64,000 nucleotides of DNA from Halomonas almeriensis (lineage in GTDB: Bacteria; Pseudomonadota; Gammaproteobacteria; Pseudomonadales; Halomonadaceae), in contig NZ_JAUFPO010000002.1 of assembly GCF_030409235.1 (NCBI RefSeq), positions 62,001-126,000 of the forward strand. The letters run 5' to 3'. The notes beneath the pieces are model-generated. The model did not search any database. It was not told the DNA's origin and saw only the letters and a list, made by a program, of their open reading frames with translations. Positions 19,619 to 29,200 of this stretch are shown here, one piece after another (the stretch's first letter is position 1; each line of letters opens with the position of its first letter). Both the position numbers and the translations under genes were made by a program.

Positions 19619-19621
19619 GGC

Positions 19622-20749
19622 ATGACCTCACCGCTTCTGACCTATCAGGCCGCGCTGGAGGCGGGCTTTGTCGCCGATGCGGCTCAATGGCAGGCCGTGA
19701 CGGTGCTGGAGGAGGCGCACCAGTCGTTGGCGCGAGGCGAACCCCGGGTGCCCGGGGTTTACCTATGGGGCACCGTGGGACGTGGCAAGACCTGGCTGAT
19801 GGATGCCTTTCAGCGCAGCCTGAGCGAGCCGGTCATCCGCCAGCATTTCCATCACTTCATGCGCTGGGTGCATCGCCGCCAGTTCCAGTTGACCGGCACG
19901 GCGGATCCGCTGGCACGGCTGGCCGCCGAGCTGCTCGGTGAGGCCCGTGTGCTGTGCCTCGATGAGCTCTTCGTCAACGATATCGCCGATGCCATGTTGC
20001 TGGGGCGTTTGCTCACCGAGCTCTTCGAGCAGGGCGTAACGCTGGTCACCACCTCCAATCAGGCGCCGGCCGAGCTGTATGCCGATGGCTTCAACCGCGA
20101 GCGTTTCCTGCCCGCTATCGAGGCCATTGAACGCAGTACGCGGGTCGTGCACCTGGAGGGGCAACAGGATCATCGGCGCCATCCCGGGGCGCCGGAACCT
20201 CGCTACTGGGTCCGCAGGGAGTCACGGCCCAGCGTGCTGCCGGGCGTGTTCGAGCGCTTGAATCATGGCCGGCCCGTCAGCGATGAGTCGATCAGCCTCG
20301 GGCATCGCGCCATCGAGGTTCGTGCCCGTGGCGATGACACCCTGTGGTGTGATTATGATGCGCTCTGCGAGCAGCCGCTCTCGGCGCTGGATTTCATTGG
20401 CCTGTGCGACCGTTTTCGCCGGATCGTGCTGGGGGAGGTGCCCTGTCTGGCCGGTACGCCCCGGGCCGCGGGCATTGCGCGCGGCACCGAGGACGCCGGG
20501 CAGCGCGTTGCGGCCGGCGACCGCGAGCTGCCGGCACTCTCGCGCCAGGACGATGGCGTACGGCGCTTCATCGCCCTGGTCGACGAATGCTACGACCGCG
20601 GCATCCCGCTGTATATCGAGGCCCGGGTGGCCATGGAGGAACTCTACCCCGCCGGCCACCTGGCGTTTCCGTTCCAGCGCACCCTGAGTCGCCTGCGCGA
20701 GATGCAACTGGCGCGCTTCAGCGCTGGTCTCGCGTTGTCCGGATCATGA
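19622..20749 (+). CDS. AFG1/ZapE-family ATPase
   Basis: A 375-residue P-loop ATPase of the AFG1 family, equal in length to E. coli ZapE, which acts at the division ring. Walker A is WGTVGRGKTWLMDAF, the Walker B-like segment is VLCLDELFVNDIADAM, and the sensor SNQAPAELYADGFNRERF is conserved. It begins three bases after the astB stop, so it is likely cotranscribed with the arginine pathway; that placement has no obvious functional reason. Its last six bases overlap the end of the convergent amylase gene. Whether it is the division protein or a second AFG1 paralog cannot be told from this window. Confidence 0.85.
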   Translation: MTSPLLTYQAALEAGFVADAAQWQAVTVLEEAHQSLARGEPRVPGVYLWGTVGRGKTWLMDAFQRSLSEPVIRQHFHHFMRWVHRRQFQLTGTADPLARLAAELLGEARVLCLDELFVNDIADAMLLGRLLTELFEQGVTLVTTSNQAPAELYADGFNRERFLPAIEAIERSTRVVHLEGQQDHRRHPGAPEPRYWVRRESRPSVLPGVFERLNHGRPVSDESISLGHRAIEVRARGDDTLWCDYDALCEQPLSALDFIGLCDRFRRIVLGEVPCLAGTPRAAGIARGTEDAGQRVAAGDRELPALSRQDDGVRRFIALVDECYDRGIPLYIEARVAMEELYPAGHLAFPFQRTLSRLREMQLARFSAGLALSGS

Positions 20750-22222
20750 CGAGGGGGCCTGTCGGTCGACCTGCAGAGCCAAGGCCGAGTCCGGGGCAAT
20801 GGTCAGTTTCGCCCGGCCGTCGTCATCGACCGTAATCTGCGTCTCGCAGTCATCCAGGAGATTGCAGTATTGGCCGCCTGAAAGCCCGGTATCCAATTCA
20901 GCCTTCCAGGTGTCGCTGTCACGGTTCATGGCCAGAAAGCCCCGGTCGCCACGGGAAAAGGCGATGCGCGTCTTGCCGTCCTGCTGCCAGTTGACCACGG
21001 GGGCATCGCCGACCGCCCGGCGAAACCCGAGCATGGCGACCATTTCGTCCCAGCGGTGCTCGCACACCCAGCCGCGCGCGGACAGATTGTCACGCGCCAG
21101 GCAGCCCATGCCCGTATCGCCATGAACGCGGCGGATTTTCCAGTTGCTGTCACCGTCCTGGGTGGGCGGCCCCTGATCACCGTTATCGAAGGTGTAGCTC
21201 GACATCAGCTTGGGCGTACCGTAGGGCCAGGCCAGCATGAAGGTGTTGGCCAGCGGGTAGAGCGTATCGCGATGCATCAACATGCCGCCGCCCACATGAC
21301 CACGCTGCTTATCATGGTTGTCGACAAACACAATGGCCTTGTCATCGCTCAGCCAGCTTTCGCCCTGCCCCAGGGTCTTCAGCCGTGCCAGGTTGCCCTG
21401 ACTGATGGCCTGGGCAAGCTCGTGGGAGTACCCGAACTCGGTGACATCAGCTGTCGGGGCGTACTCCTGCTTGCGGATCGGCTCGTTGCCCGGATCGATC
21501 ACTTCCTGGAAGACAGCGGGCTGACCCTCCAGACGTTCGAGGATCGCGGCAATATCCTGGGCTGGCATGTGCTTGGCAGCATCGATACGCAGACCCGCAA
21601 CGCCGAGGTCGAGCATGGACTGAAGGTAATCGGCAATCCGGTCGCGCACTGTCGCCCGGTCGGTCGCAAGGTCGGCCAGGCCAAGCAGATGGCAATGCTG
21701 TACCTCGTAGCGGTCCTGATAGTTCTGGATCTGATCGTTGTCGTGTCGTCCGCAATGATGGAAGTCGTCACGCTGATAAAGCTCGCCATATTCGAAGGGA
21801 GAGTAGGGCGTGCCGGCGATGCCGACCCCTTCACCGATGCCGGCCATGTGGTTGATGACTGCATCAGCGATGATGTCGACACCCGCGTCAGCGCAACGCT
21901 TGATCATCCTGGTGAAGGCCTCGCGATCGCCACTGCGTGACTCGAGTTGATAACTGACCGGTTGGTAGCGGGCCCACCAGGCTCCCTCAACGTCGTCGAG
22001 CGCGATGTGTTCGTTGGCCGGCGAGATCTGCACCGCATCGATGCCGGATGGCCCGAGGTGGGTCTCACACTCCCTGGCGACATCGTCCCAGCGCCATTCA
22101 AACAGATGCACCATCACGGGCTCTTGGGGTTCGGTGGACGAGGGAGTGCTGGCGGCGAACGCGCCCTGGGCAGCCAGTGTCGCTGTCAGGGCCAGTAAAA
22201 CGGAGTTTTTTCCAGGAGTCAT
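20744..22222 (-). CDS. Secreted alpha-amylase, GH13 (animal-type, probably chloride-dependent)
   Basis: A 492-residue exported glycoside hydrolase that would cleave alpha-1,4 bonds in starch outside the cell. The first 24 residues are a Sec signal ending at GAFA. The mature part starts with VMVHLFEWRWDDVARECE, typical of animal-type amylases such as that of Pseudoalteromonas haloplanktis. The catalytic nucleophile Asp is in GLRIDAAKH, the acid Glu in VFQEVIDPG and the third Asp in FVDNHD. The Arg of GLRID is a chloride ligand in characterised relatives. The ATG at 22222, with GAGGACGG upstream, starts directly before the signal peptide. It diverges from malE; a MalT box lies between them. Confidence 0.95.
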   Translation of the reverse strand: MTPGKNSVLLALTATLAAQGAFAASTPSSTEPQEPVMVHLFEWRWDDVARECETHLGPSGIDAVQISPANEHIALDDVEGAWWARYQPVSYQLESRSGDREAFTRMIKRCADAGVDIIADAVINHMAGIGEGVGIAGTPYSPFEYGELYQRDDFHHCGRHDNDQIQNYQDRYEVQHCHLLGLADLATDRATVRDRIADYLQSMLDLGVAGLRIDAAKHMPAQDIAAILERLEGQPAVFQEVIDPGNEPIRKQEYAPTADVTEFGYSHELAQAISQGNLARLKTLGQGESWLSDDKAIVFVDNHDKQRGHVGGGMLMHRDTLYPLANTFMLAWPYGTPKLMSSYTFDNGDQGPPTQDGDSNWKIRRVHGDTGMGCLARDNLSARGWVCEHRWDEMVAMLGFRRAVGDAPVVNWQQDGKTRIAFSRGDRGFLAMNRDSDTWKAELDTGLSGGQYCNLLDDCETQITVDDDGRAKLTIAPDSALALQVDRQAPSS

Positions 22223-22366
22223 GGCCAGGCCGTCCTCATTGTTGTGGTTCATGGGCATGCTGACAGAACCATCCTAGCCGCCGCCTGTACCGCCTTGCTT
22301 CCTCCCGCCAGCCCCCTTTCGCCACTTCGGGTACGCCCTCGTCTTACGCCACATCATCACGCTCGA

Positions 22367-22376
22367 GGGGATGAGG
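22367..22376 (+). promoter_or_regulatory. MalT box between alpha-amylase and malE
   Basis: GGGGATGAGG is an exact match to the published MalT-box consensus GGGGAKGAGG, about 106 bases before the malE start. A weaker 8-of-10 match in the opposite orientation (CGGGAGGAAG on the minus strand, 22298-22307) faces the amylase. With malT encoded 7 kb away, MalT activation in both directions is plausible. The rest of the 259-bp gap (22223-22481) shows no other gene. Confidence 0.65.
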
Positions 22377-22481
22377 TGCCGAGCGCCAGGGTTCGAGATC
22401 CTGCGTGGTGACCATTTTTATGGGCGCTCGGGGCCAGGGGCCTCGGCGCCCGGATGCAGCACAACAACAATGAGGATCGAC

Positions 22482-23678
22482 ATGATGCAACGCCCAGCTT
22501 TTCTGACACCACTTCTGATCACCACCCTGACAGCCGGTGCCTGTTCGTCGGCCCTGGCCTTCGAGGACGACGCCCTGACCATCTGGATGGGAGACAACAA
22601 GGGGCCGGAGGGTATTCGCTCCGTGGCGGAACGCTTCACGGAGGACACCGGCATCGAGGTAGAGGTCGTCAACCCCGATGACCTGACCAACCGTTTCCAG
22701 CAGGCGGCAGGCAGCGGTCAGGGGCCGGATATCGTCATCTGGGCGCATGATCGCCTGGGTGAATGGGCGCAGAGTGGTCTGGTCAAGCAGCTGTCACCTT
22801 CCGAGGAGTTCCGGAAGCGCTACTTCGACTTCACCTGGGACGCTACCCAGTGGCAGGGCGATACCTATGGCTACCCGGTGTCGGTCGAGTCCGTAGGGCT
22901 TATTTACAACAAGGACCTGGTGGAAGAGCCGCCCCAGAGTCTGGCGGAACTGGCCAGCCTGGACGAGGAGCTGCAGAAGGAGGGCAAGAAAGCCTTCCTG
23001 TTCGACTATGGTGAGCCCTACTACAGCTGGCCGTTCCTGGCCGCCAATGGTGGCTATCCCTTCAAGGCCACCGAGGACGGCTATGATGTCGCGGATATCG
23101 GGGTCAACAATGACGGGGCGCTGGAAGGGGCCAGGCAGCTGCGTGAGTTGATCGCCAGTGAGGTGGTGCCGGAAGGGACCAACTACAGCGCCATGGACTC
23201 GCGTTTCAACAAGGGCGAGGTGGCAACCATGATCAGCGGTCCCTGGGCCTGGAACAACCTCGAGCAGAGTGGCATCGACTTCGGCGTGGCCCTGCTGCCC
23301 AGGGTCGGGGAAAAGCGAGCCAAGCCCATGTTCGGGGTCATGACGGCGATGCTCAACACTGCCTCGCCCAACGGCCTGCTGGCAACGGAGTTCCTGGAGA
23401 ACTACCTGCTCAATGAAAGTGGCCTGAGGACCTTCAACTCGGATGGCTCGCTGGGCGCCGTGGCGCACAAGGCGTATCAATCCGACCTGGAGTCCAACCC
23501 GCGTATCAAGGCGACCCTCGCCAACGCCGAGGTCGGTGTGCCCATGCCCAACATTCCCGAGATGGGGGCCTTCTGGTCTGCCATGGAGCCAGCCATGCAG
23601 AACATCGGCAGTGGCCGTCAGGCGCCCGAGGCCGCATTGGATGCCGCCGCCGAGCGTATTCGCAACGCTACCCAGTAA
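22482..23678 (+). CDS. malE: Maltose/maltodextrin-binding periplasmic protein
   Basis: A 398-residue extracytoplasmic solute-binding protein for maltodextrins. A Sec signal (about 1-27, ending SSALA) precedes a mature region with DDALTIWMGDNKGPEGI, GQGPDIVIWAHDRLGEWAQSG, GYPVSVESVGLIYNKDL and AMINGPWAW-like MISGPWAWNNL, all typical of MalE. The C-terminus PNIPEMGAFWSAMEPAMQNI is also canonical. The ATG at 22482 (or the next codon, also ATG) has GAGGATC upstream; the longer open frame from 22371 would start inside the MalT box. malF follows 41 bases after the stop. Confidence 0.96.
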   Translation: MMQRPAFLTPLLITTLTAGACSSALAFEDDALTIWMGDNKGPEGIRSVAERFTEDTGIEVEVVNPDDLTNRFQQAAGSGQGPDIVIWAHDRLGEWAQSGLVKQLSPSEEFRKRYFDFTWDATQWQGDTYGYPVSVESVGLIYNKDLVEEPPQSLAELASLDEELQKEGKKAFLFDYGEPYYSWPFLAANGGYPFKATEDGYDVADIGVNNDGALEGARQLRELIASEVVPEGTNYSAMDSRFNKGEVATMISGPWAWNNLEQSGIDFGVALLPRVGEKRAKPMFGVMTAMLNTASPNGLLATEFLENYLLNESGLRTFNSDGSLGAVAHKAYQSDLESNPRIKATLANAEVGVPMPNIPEMGAFWSAMEPAMQNIGSGRQAPEAALDAAAERIRNATQ

Positions 23679-23719
23679 CCTTGAATGCCTGACTCGGCTG
23701 GATTGGCCAGGAGCCGGTA

Positions 23720-25300
23720 ATGTATACGCCCAATGCATCCCGTGGTTTGCCACGACATCGTTCGCGCTATCTCGCCGAACGCTATACCCGATGGATAATG
23801 CGAACGCTCGTTGCCCTCATGGTGCTGGCGATCCTCTGGCTGGTGCTGGCATTTCACCTTCGCGGTCAGTGGATGTTTGCTCTGCTCTTTCTTGTCCTGG
23901 GCGCCTCCATGGCCGTGGTGTTCAGCAAGCGGCACTTGATGAGCCATCGCTATATCTTCCCGGCCCTGGCGGGAATGGGCGTATTCCTGATCTTTCCGTT
24001 GCTCTACACCGTGGGCATCAGCTTCACGAACTACAGTTCCAGCAACCTGCTGAGCGAGGAGCGTGTTCGAGAGCAGCTGCTTGATCAGACCTATCGTGCC
24101 GAAGGCCAGGGCTTTCGCTTCACGCTTTATGCTGAAGGCGAGAAAGCCAGGCTCTACCTGGAGAGCGAGACGGCCGAGGGGGATAGCGCTACCGGGGCCT
24201 TGCTTTCCGAGCCCTTTGCGTTGTCGGCCGAATCAGTGCCCCGCCAGCTGAGTGTCAAGCAGGTGGCGGATGCGCCGGCCACACGAGCCCTGCCGATGCG
24301 CGAGGTGATTGCGCATCGCGAGCTGCTGCAGACACTTTCGCTGCAAACCGCGTCGGGCACGCAACTGAGCATGGTAGGGCTGCGCCAGTTCGCGCCCATA
24401 TTGCCGCGATACGAGCAAAATGCCGACGGCTCACTGACGGATCTCCGCGATGGTGGCCGGCTCACGCCGGATCAGGATACGGGATTCTTTCGTAACGCCG
24501 AGGGCGAAAAGCTGACGCCTGGCTGGCCGGTGCCGGTGGGAATGGAAAACTACACCCGGATCTTCGCCGATCCGGATATCCGGGGGCCCTTCCTGCAGAT
24601 CTTTGTCTGGACCTTCGTGTTTGCCGGTCTGACGGTGGTATTCACGCTGGCGGTGGGCTTTGTGCTGGCCACCTTGCTGCAGTGGGAGCAGTTGCGCGGC
24701 AAGGCTGTCTACCGCACTCTGCTGATTCTGCCCTATGCGGTGCCCGCCTTTATCTCGATTCTGATCTTCAAGGGGATGTTCAATCAGCATTACGGGGAGA
24801 TCAACCTGATTCTCGAGAGCCTGTTCGGCATCAGCCCGGATTGGTTCACGGACCCCGCGCTGGCCAGGGCGATGCTGTTGATCGTCAATACCTGGCTGGG
24901 CTATCCCTACATGTTGCTGCTTTGCATGGGCTTGATCCAGTCGATTCCGCAGGATCTCTACGAGGCCTCGGCGATCGACGGCGGCGGTGCCATCACCAAC
25001 ATGATGAAGATCACCCTGCCCCTGATCATCAAGCCGTTGACGCCTCTGTTGATTGCGGCCTTTGCCTTCAACTTCAACAACTTCGTGCTGATTGCCCTGC
25101 TGACTGGCGGCGCTCCGGATATTCTGGGAGCGAGCACACCGGCGGGCACGACCGACCTGCTGGTGAGTTACACCTATCGCATTGCTTTCCAGGATTCCGG
25201 GCAGCAATTCGGCCTGGCAGCCGCCATCGCGACCCTCATCTTTGTGCTGGTGGCCGCGCTTTCCTGGCTCAACCTGCGCCTCACTCGGGTCAAGGTCTAG
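23720..25300 (+). CDS. malF: Maltose ABC transporter permease MalF
   Basis: A 526-residue inner-membrane permease. Three N-terminal membrane helices are followed by a large periplasmic domain (about residues 105-270, as in E. coli MalF P2), then five more helices. The coupling EAA loop is present as [22 protein letters not shown]. With MalG it forms the channel driven by MalK and fed by MalE. The ATG at 23720 has AGGAG upstream. malG begins ten bases after the stop. Confidence 0.96.
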   Translation: MYTPNASRGLPRHRSRYLAERYTRWIMRTLVALMVLAILWLVLAFHLRGQWMFALLFLVLGASMAVVFSKRHLMSHRYIFPALAGMGVFLIFPLLYTVGISFTNYSSSNLLSEERVREQLLDQTYRAEGQGFRFTLYAEGEKARLYLESETAEGDSATGALLSEPFALSAESVPRQLSVKQVADAPATRALPMREVIAHRELLQTLSLQTASGTQLSMVGLRQFAPILPRYEQNADGSLTDLRDGGRLTPDQDTGFFRNAEGEKLTPGWPVPVGMENYTRIFADPDIRGPFLQIFVWTFVFAGLTVVFTLAVGFVLATLLQWEQLRGKAVYRTLLILPYAVPAFISILIFKGMFNQHYGEINLILESLFGISPDWFTDPALARAMLLIVNTWLGYPYMLLLCMGLIQSIPQDLYEASAIDGGGAITNMMKITLPLIIKPLTPLLIAAFAFNFNNFVLIALLTGGAPDILGASTPAGTTDLLVSYTYRIAFQDSGQQFGLAAAIATLIFVLVAALSWLNLRLTRVKV

Positions 25301-25310
25301 GAGAAGATTC

Positions 25311-26201
25311 ATGCCCATGGTTCAACCGCGTTCGATACGCCTCCGCAAGTTTGGCGCTCATCTGGCACTGCTGGGGTTCGTTTCCCTGGTGGTGTTTCCC
25401 CTGCTGCTGGTCATCTCCATCTCATTTCGAGAGGGAAACTTTGCCAGCGGCAGCCTGATACCCGAACGGTTCTCACTTGAGCACTGGGCGCTGGCCTTCG
25501 GGATTCCCTGGGAACGCGCGGATGGCACGGTGGTCCAGCCGCCCTTTCCGGTCCTGCTGTGGCTCTGGAATTCCGTGAAGGTGGCGACGGTGTCCTCGCT
25601 GATGATTCTGGCGTTGTCGACGACCAGTGCCTACGCCTTTGCGCGCATGCGCTTCAAGGGCAAGGCGCCGATTCTCAATGGCATGCTGATCTTTCAGATG
25701 TTCCCGGCCGTCCTGTCGCTGGTGGCTCTGTATGCGCTCTTCGACCGTCTGGGTGAGCTGGTGCCCTGGCTTGGCATCAACACTCATGGGGCCCTGGTAC
25801 TGGCATCACTCGGGGCTGTCGCTCTGCACATCTGGACCATCAAGGGCTACTTCGAGTCCATCGATGGCTCGCTTGAGGAAGCCGCCATGGTGGATGGGGC
25901 CAGTACCTGGCAGGCGTTCTGGCATATTCTGTTGCCGTTGTCGGTGCCGATACTGGTGGTGGTCTTCATCCTGGCCTTCATCATGTCGATCATGGAATAC
26001 CCCATGGCGTCAGTGCTGCTGCTGGATGAAGACAAGCTGACCCTGGCCGTCGGGGCGCAGCAGTATCTGGCGGATCACAATCAGCGCTGGGGTGACTTTG
26101 CAGCGGCGGCCGTGCTCTCGGGCTTGCCGATCACGCTGGTGTTCCTGCTGTGCCAGCGCTGGATCGTGGGTGGACTGACGTCAGGAGGTGTCAAGGGCTG
26201 A
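25311..26201 (+). CDS. malG: Maltose ABC transporter permease MalG
   Basis: A 296-residue permease with six predicted membrane helices and the EAA loop [20 protein letters not shown] that docks to Mal[19 protein letters not shown] and the C-terminal [15 protein letters not shown] are typical of MalG. The ATG at 25311 follows TAGGAGAAG; the longer open frame upstream overlaps malF in another frame and is not supported. A strong hairpin terminator follows the gene. Confidence 0.96.
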   Translation: MPMVQPRSIRLRKFGAHLALLGFVSLVVFPLLLVISISFREGNFASGSLIPERFSLEHWALAFGIPWERADGTVVQPPFPVLLWLWNSVKVATVSSLMILALSTTSAYAFARMRFKGKAPILNGMLIFQMFPAVLSLVALYALFDRLGELVPWLGINTHGALVLASLGAVALHIWTIKGYFESIDGSLEEAAMVDGASTWQAFWHILLPLSVPILVVVFILAFIMSIMEYPMASVLLLDEDKLTLAVGAQQYLADHNQRWGDFAAAAVLSGLPITLVFLLCQRWIVGGLTSGGVKG

Positions 26202-26216
26202 GTCGCCCTGATGGAA

Positions 26217-26251
26217 GGGGCACAGCGCCCGGAACTGGGGCGCTGTGCCTT
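26217..26251. terminator. Strong bidirectional terminator between malG and malK
   Basis: A perfect 12-bp stem, GGCACAGCGCCC (26219-26230) and GGGCGCTGTGCC (26238-26249), with a 7-base loop; two G-T pairs extend it at the base. It lies between the convergent malEFG and malK-glucosidase units and would stop both. Confidence 0.8.
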
Positions 26252-26267
26252 GCTGAGCGCAGGTCGC

Positions 26268-27383
26268 TCAGTTGGGGACGCCGGGGATCTCGGCGTTGCG
26301 AGGGCAGGCGGCGCCGGCCTGGTCGAAAAGGTGGCAATGGCGGCCGTCCAGGCCAAGCGTGATCCACTGTCCATCCTCGAGCGGTGTCAGACCCCCGAGC
26401 CGCTGGGTCAGAGTGTTCGTGATGCCCTCGACCGTCAGGTGTGCCAGGGTTTCGTATCCCAGCTTCTCGGCCACCAGCAGTCTCGCCTCCAGCACAGCTT
26501 CGGCATCTTCGCCAGGCACGAAGTCTTCGGCCCTCACTCCCAGGGTGGCGGTGTCCCCGGTGTTCAACCGAGAGCCGTCGACATGCACCTGCAACGGCTC
26601 ACCATTGGGCAGCCGGACCAGCGTCCGGTCGCTGCCGGGTTCGCTCACGGTCACCTCCAGGGTGTTGATACGCGGCGAGCCGATAAACTCGGCGACCTCG
26701 AGGGTTCGCGGGAAGTGGTAGAGTGACAGTGGAGCGCCGACCTGAGCGATGCGGCCACCAGACAGCAACACGATCCGGTCGGCCAGGGTCATGGCTTCGA
26801 CCTGGTCATGAGTGACGTAGATCATGGTCGCACCCAGCCGCTTGTGCAGCTCGGCGATCTGGACGCGCATGTCGACACGCAGTGCCGCATCAAGGTTGGA
26901 CAAGGGTTCATCGAACAGAAAGACCGCCGGCTCCTTGACCAGGGTACGGCCGATGGCCACGCGCTGGCGTTGCCCGCCGGAAAGGTCCTTGGGCTTGCGC
27001 TCGAGCAGCTCGTTGAGGTGCAGAATATCCGAGGCGGCCTGGACCCGCTCCTTGATCTCGCTCTTGGAGACCCGAGCCAGTTTGAGCCCGAATGCCATGT
27101 TCTCGGCCACGGTCAGGTGGGGGTAGAGGGCGTACGACTGGAAGACCATGCCGATGTCCCGCTCCTGCGGTGGTATATCGTTGATGCGCTCGCCGTCGAG
27201 GCTCATCTCGCCCTCGGAAATGGTTTCGAGGCCCGCGATCATGCGCAGCAGCGTCGATTTTCCGCACCCGGACGGGCCGACAAAGACCACGAACTCGCCA
27301 TCCTCGATGGTCAGGTCAATGTCGCGTGAGACCTCGACACCATCGAATTCCTTGCCGATGCCTTGCAGATTCAAATGTCCCAT
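26268..27383 (-). CDS. malK: Maltose ABC transporter ATPase MalK
   Basis: A 371-residue ATPase that powers MalFG. Walker A is GPSGCGKST, the Q-loop FQSYALYPHLT, the signature LSGGQRQR, Walker B VFLFDEPLSNLD and the switch His is in VTHDQ. The C-terminal regulatory OB-type domain (about 240-371) contains the conserved GVRAEDF. The start overlaps the last codons of the upstream glucosidase gene by 13 bases, so they are in one transcript. In E. coli MalK also restrains MalT; the same is possible here. Confidence 0.96.
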   Translation of the reverse strand: MGHLNLQGIGKEFDGVEVSRDIDLTIEDGEFVVFVGPSGCGKSTLLRMIAGLETISEGEMSLDGERINDIPPQERDIGMVFQSYALYPHLTVAENMAFGLKLARVSKSEIKERVQAASDILHLNELLERKPKDLSGGQRQRVAIGRTLVKEPAVFLFDEPLSNLDAALRVDMRVQIAELHKRLGATMIYVTHDQVEAMTLADRIVLLSGGRIAQVGAPLSLYHFPRTLEVAEFIGSPRINTLEVTVSEPGSDRTLVRLPNGEPLQVHVDGSRLNTGDTATLGVRAEDFVPGEDAEAVLEARLLVAEKLGYETLAHLTVEGITNTLTQRLGGLTPLEDGQWITLGLDGRHCHLFDQAGAACPRNAEIPGVPN

Positions 27384-29047
27384 TCGGCAGCCTCCTCATC
27401 CAGGGGCGGGCAGGTGGCCATGGCGATACCATGGGCGGGCAGCTCCAGCTGACCGTTGTGCCACTGTCCATTGATCATTGCGGGTGCAGAGGGGATGGCC
27501 CGGGCAGCGGCGGGGGCCGGCAATTGACGGGGGCCATCGGAGAAGTTGAGGGCGACCAGTATTCGCGACCCCGAGAGCTCGCGTTCCAGGCAGATCACAT
27601 CCTGATGCACGTCATGGTAATGAATGTCGCCTTGTTGCAGGACCGGCAGCGTACGGCGAAAGGCCAACAGTTCACGCAGTGAATTGAGCAGCGATTCGCT
27701 GTCCTGCTCCTGTCGATCGACGGCCAGTTCTCGATGCGCGTCGGGAATCGGTAGCCAGGGCGAAGCCGTGGTAAATCCACAGTAAGGAGCATCGCTCCGC
27801 CAGGGCATGGGTGTTCGGCAGCCATCGCGTCCCTTGTAGGCGGGCCAGAAATTGATGCCCGCCGGGTCGACCAGTTGGTCGAAGGTCAACTCGGCCTCGG
27901 TCAGACCCAGCTCCTCGCCCTGGTACAGGCAGACACTGCCGCGCTGGGTCAGCAGAAAGGCCAGGTGCAGGCGTTGTTTGGCTGGCTGGTGCTCGGCATT
28001 CCACCGGGTCGCCAGACGGGTGACGTCATGGTTGCCCAGCGCCCAGCAGGGCCAGCCGTCACCGATGCGCGCTTCCATTTCGCGCAGGGTGTTGACCAGA
28101 AAGTCGGGGTCATGACGCTCGCTCAGCAAATCAAAGGAATACGCCATGTGAAGGCGCTTATTGCCCTGCGTGTAAGCGGCCATGACTCCGAGGGAATCAT
28201 CATCACCGACTTCACCGACACTGGTGGTTTCCGGGTATTCATCGAGCAGTGCCCGCAGGCGTTCCAGGAAATCCAGGTTCTCGGGCTGAGTCTTGTCGTG
28301 GAGATGCTCCTGGAACCCATAGGGGTTGTCGGGACGCACGCCCAGAAAGCCGGACGCGATATCCTGCCGAGGAGGATTGTCCTCGAGCTTGCCATGCGTA
28401 CAGAAGTTGATGGCATCCAGTCGGAAGCCGTCCACTCCGCGGTCCAGCCAGAAGCGCACCTCGTCGAGAATCGCGTCGACGACTTCCGGATTGCGGAAGT
28501 TCAGGTCGGGCTGCGAGGGGAGAAAGTTATGCAGATAGTATTGGCAGCGCTGCGTATCCCATTGCCAGGCCGGACCGCCGAAGATGGCTTGCCAGTTGGT
28601 CGGCGGCGTGCCATCCGGGCGGGGGTCGGCCCAGACGTACCAGTCCGCCCGAGGATTGTCGCGACTTTGACGGCTTTCCGCGAACCAGGGGTGCTGGTCG
28701 GAGCTGTGTGACAGTACCTGGTCGATGGTGACCTTCAAGCCCCTCGCATGAGCCGCGTCGAGTAGACGGTCAAAATCCTCCAGGCTGCCGAACATGGGGT
28801 CCACGCCGCGGTAGTCACTGATGTCGTAACCAAAGTCCTTCATGGGCGAGGTGAAGAAAGGAGAGAGCCAGATGGCATCGACATTCAGGGAGGCGATGTA
28901 GTCCAGCCGGTCGATCACGCCCTGCAGGTCACCGGTGCCACTCTGGCCGGTGTCCATGAAGCTGCGTGGATAAATCTGATAGATAACGGCACCGCGCCAC
29001 CAGTCGTTGCCCTGCCGGCCGATGTATGCGGAATCTCTTGAGCTCAT
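27371..29047 (-). CDS. Alpha-glucosidase, GH13 (HaG-like)
   Basis: A 558-residue cytoplasmic GH13 enzyme without signal peptide. The sequence WWRGAVIYQIYPRSF, the nucleophile Asp211 in GFRLDAINF, the acid/base Glu279 in VGEVGD and Asp341 in LGNHDV are intact. The pattern closely resembles the alpha-glucosidase of Halomonas sp. H11 (GH13 subfamily 23), which hydrolyses maltose and transfers glucosyl groups and whose catalytic residues have near-identical spacing. It would split imported maltose and short maltodextrins to glucose. The ATG at 29047 has a GGGAAT site. It precedes malK in the same transcript, and malT lies upstream on the same strand. Confidence 0.95.
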   Translation of the reverse strand: MSSRDSAYIGRQGNDWWRGAVIYQIYPRSFMDTGQSGTGDLQGVIDRLDYIASLNVDAIWLSPFFTSPMKDFGYDISDYRGVDPMFGSLEDFDRLLDAAHARGLKVTIDQVLSHSSDQHPWFAESRQSRDNPRADWYVWADPRPDGTPPTNWQAIFGGPAWQWDTQRCQYYLHNFLPSQPDLNFRNPEVVDAILDEVRFWLDRGVDGFRLDAINFCTHGKLEDNPPRQDIASGFLGVRPDNPYGFQEHLHDKTQPENLDFLERLRALLDEYPETTSVGEVGDDDSLGVMAAYTQGNKRLHMAYSFDLLSERHDPDFLVNTLREMEARIGDGWPCWALGNHDVTRLATRWNAEHQPAKQRLHLAFLLTQRGSVCLYQGEELGLTEAELTFDQLVDPAGINFWPAYKGRDGCRTPMPWRSDAPYCGFTTASPWLPIPDAHRELAVDRQEQDSESLLNSLRELLAFRRTLPVLQQGDIHYHDVHQDVICLERELSGSRILVALNFSDGPRQLPAPAAARAIPSAPAMINGQWHNGQLELPAHGIAMATCPPLDEEAAEWDI

Positions 29048-29176
29048 TCCAGTATTCCCTGTCGTGTGGGCCGGCGTGGCGGTCGACGACCGGCCACACC
29101 GCTAGGATCGCTGACATGATGGCGCCCTCGTCGTCAGGAAAGATCCTCCTGTTGCGTCTCGACCGGGCGTAGACAA

Positions 29177-29186
29177 GGGGATGAGC
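29177..29186 (+). promoter_or_regulatory. Possible MalT box upstream of the glucosidase-malK operon
   Basis: GGGGATGAGC matches the MalT-box consensus at 9 of 10 positions, in the malT-glucosidase gap and about 130 bases before the glucosidase start. Its orientation is opposite to the gene and the mismatch is at the last position, so it is less sure than the one at 22367. Confidence 0.35.
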
Positions 29187-29200
29187 GCAGTCAGTGGGGG

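Noticed and set aside
27393-27406. MalT-box-like CCTGGATGAGG at the end of the glucosidase gene
   Set aside because: It lacks the GGGG part and lies in coding sequence just before malK, where no promoter is needed.
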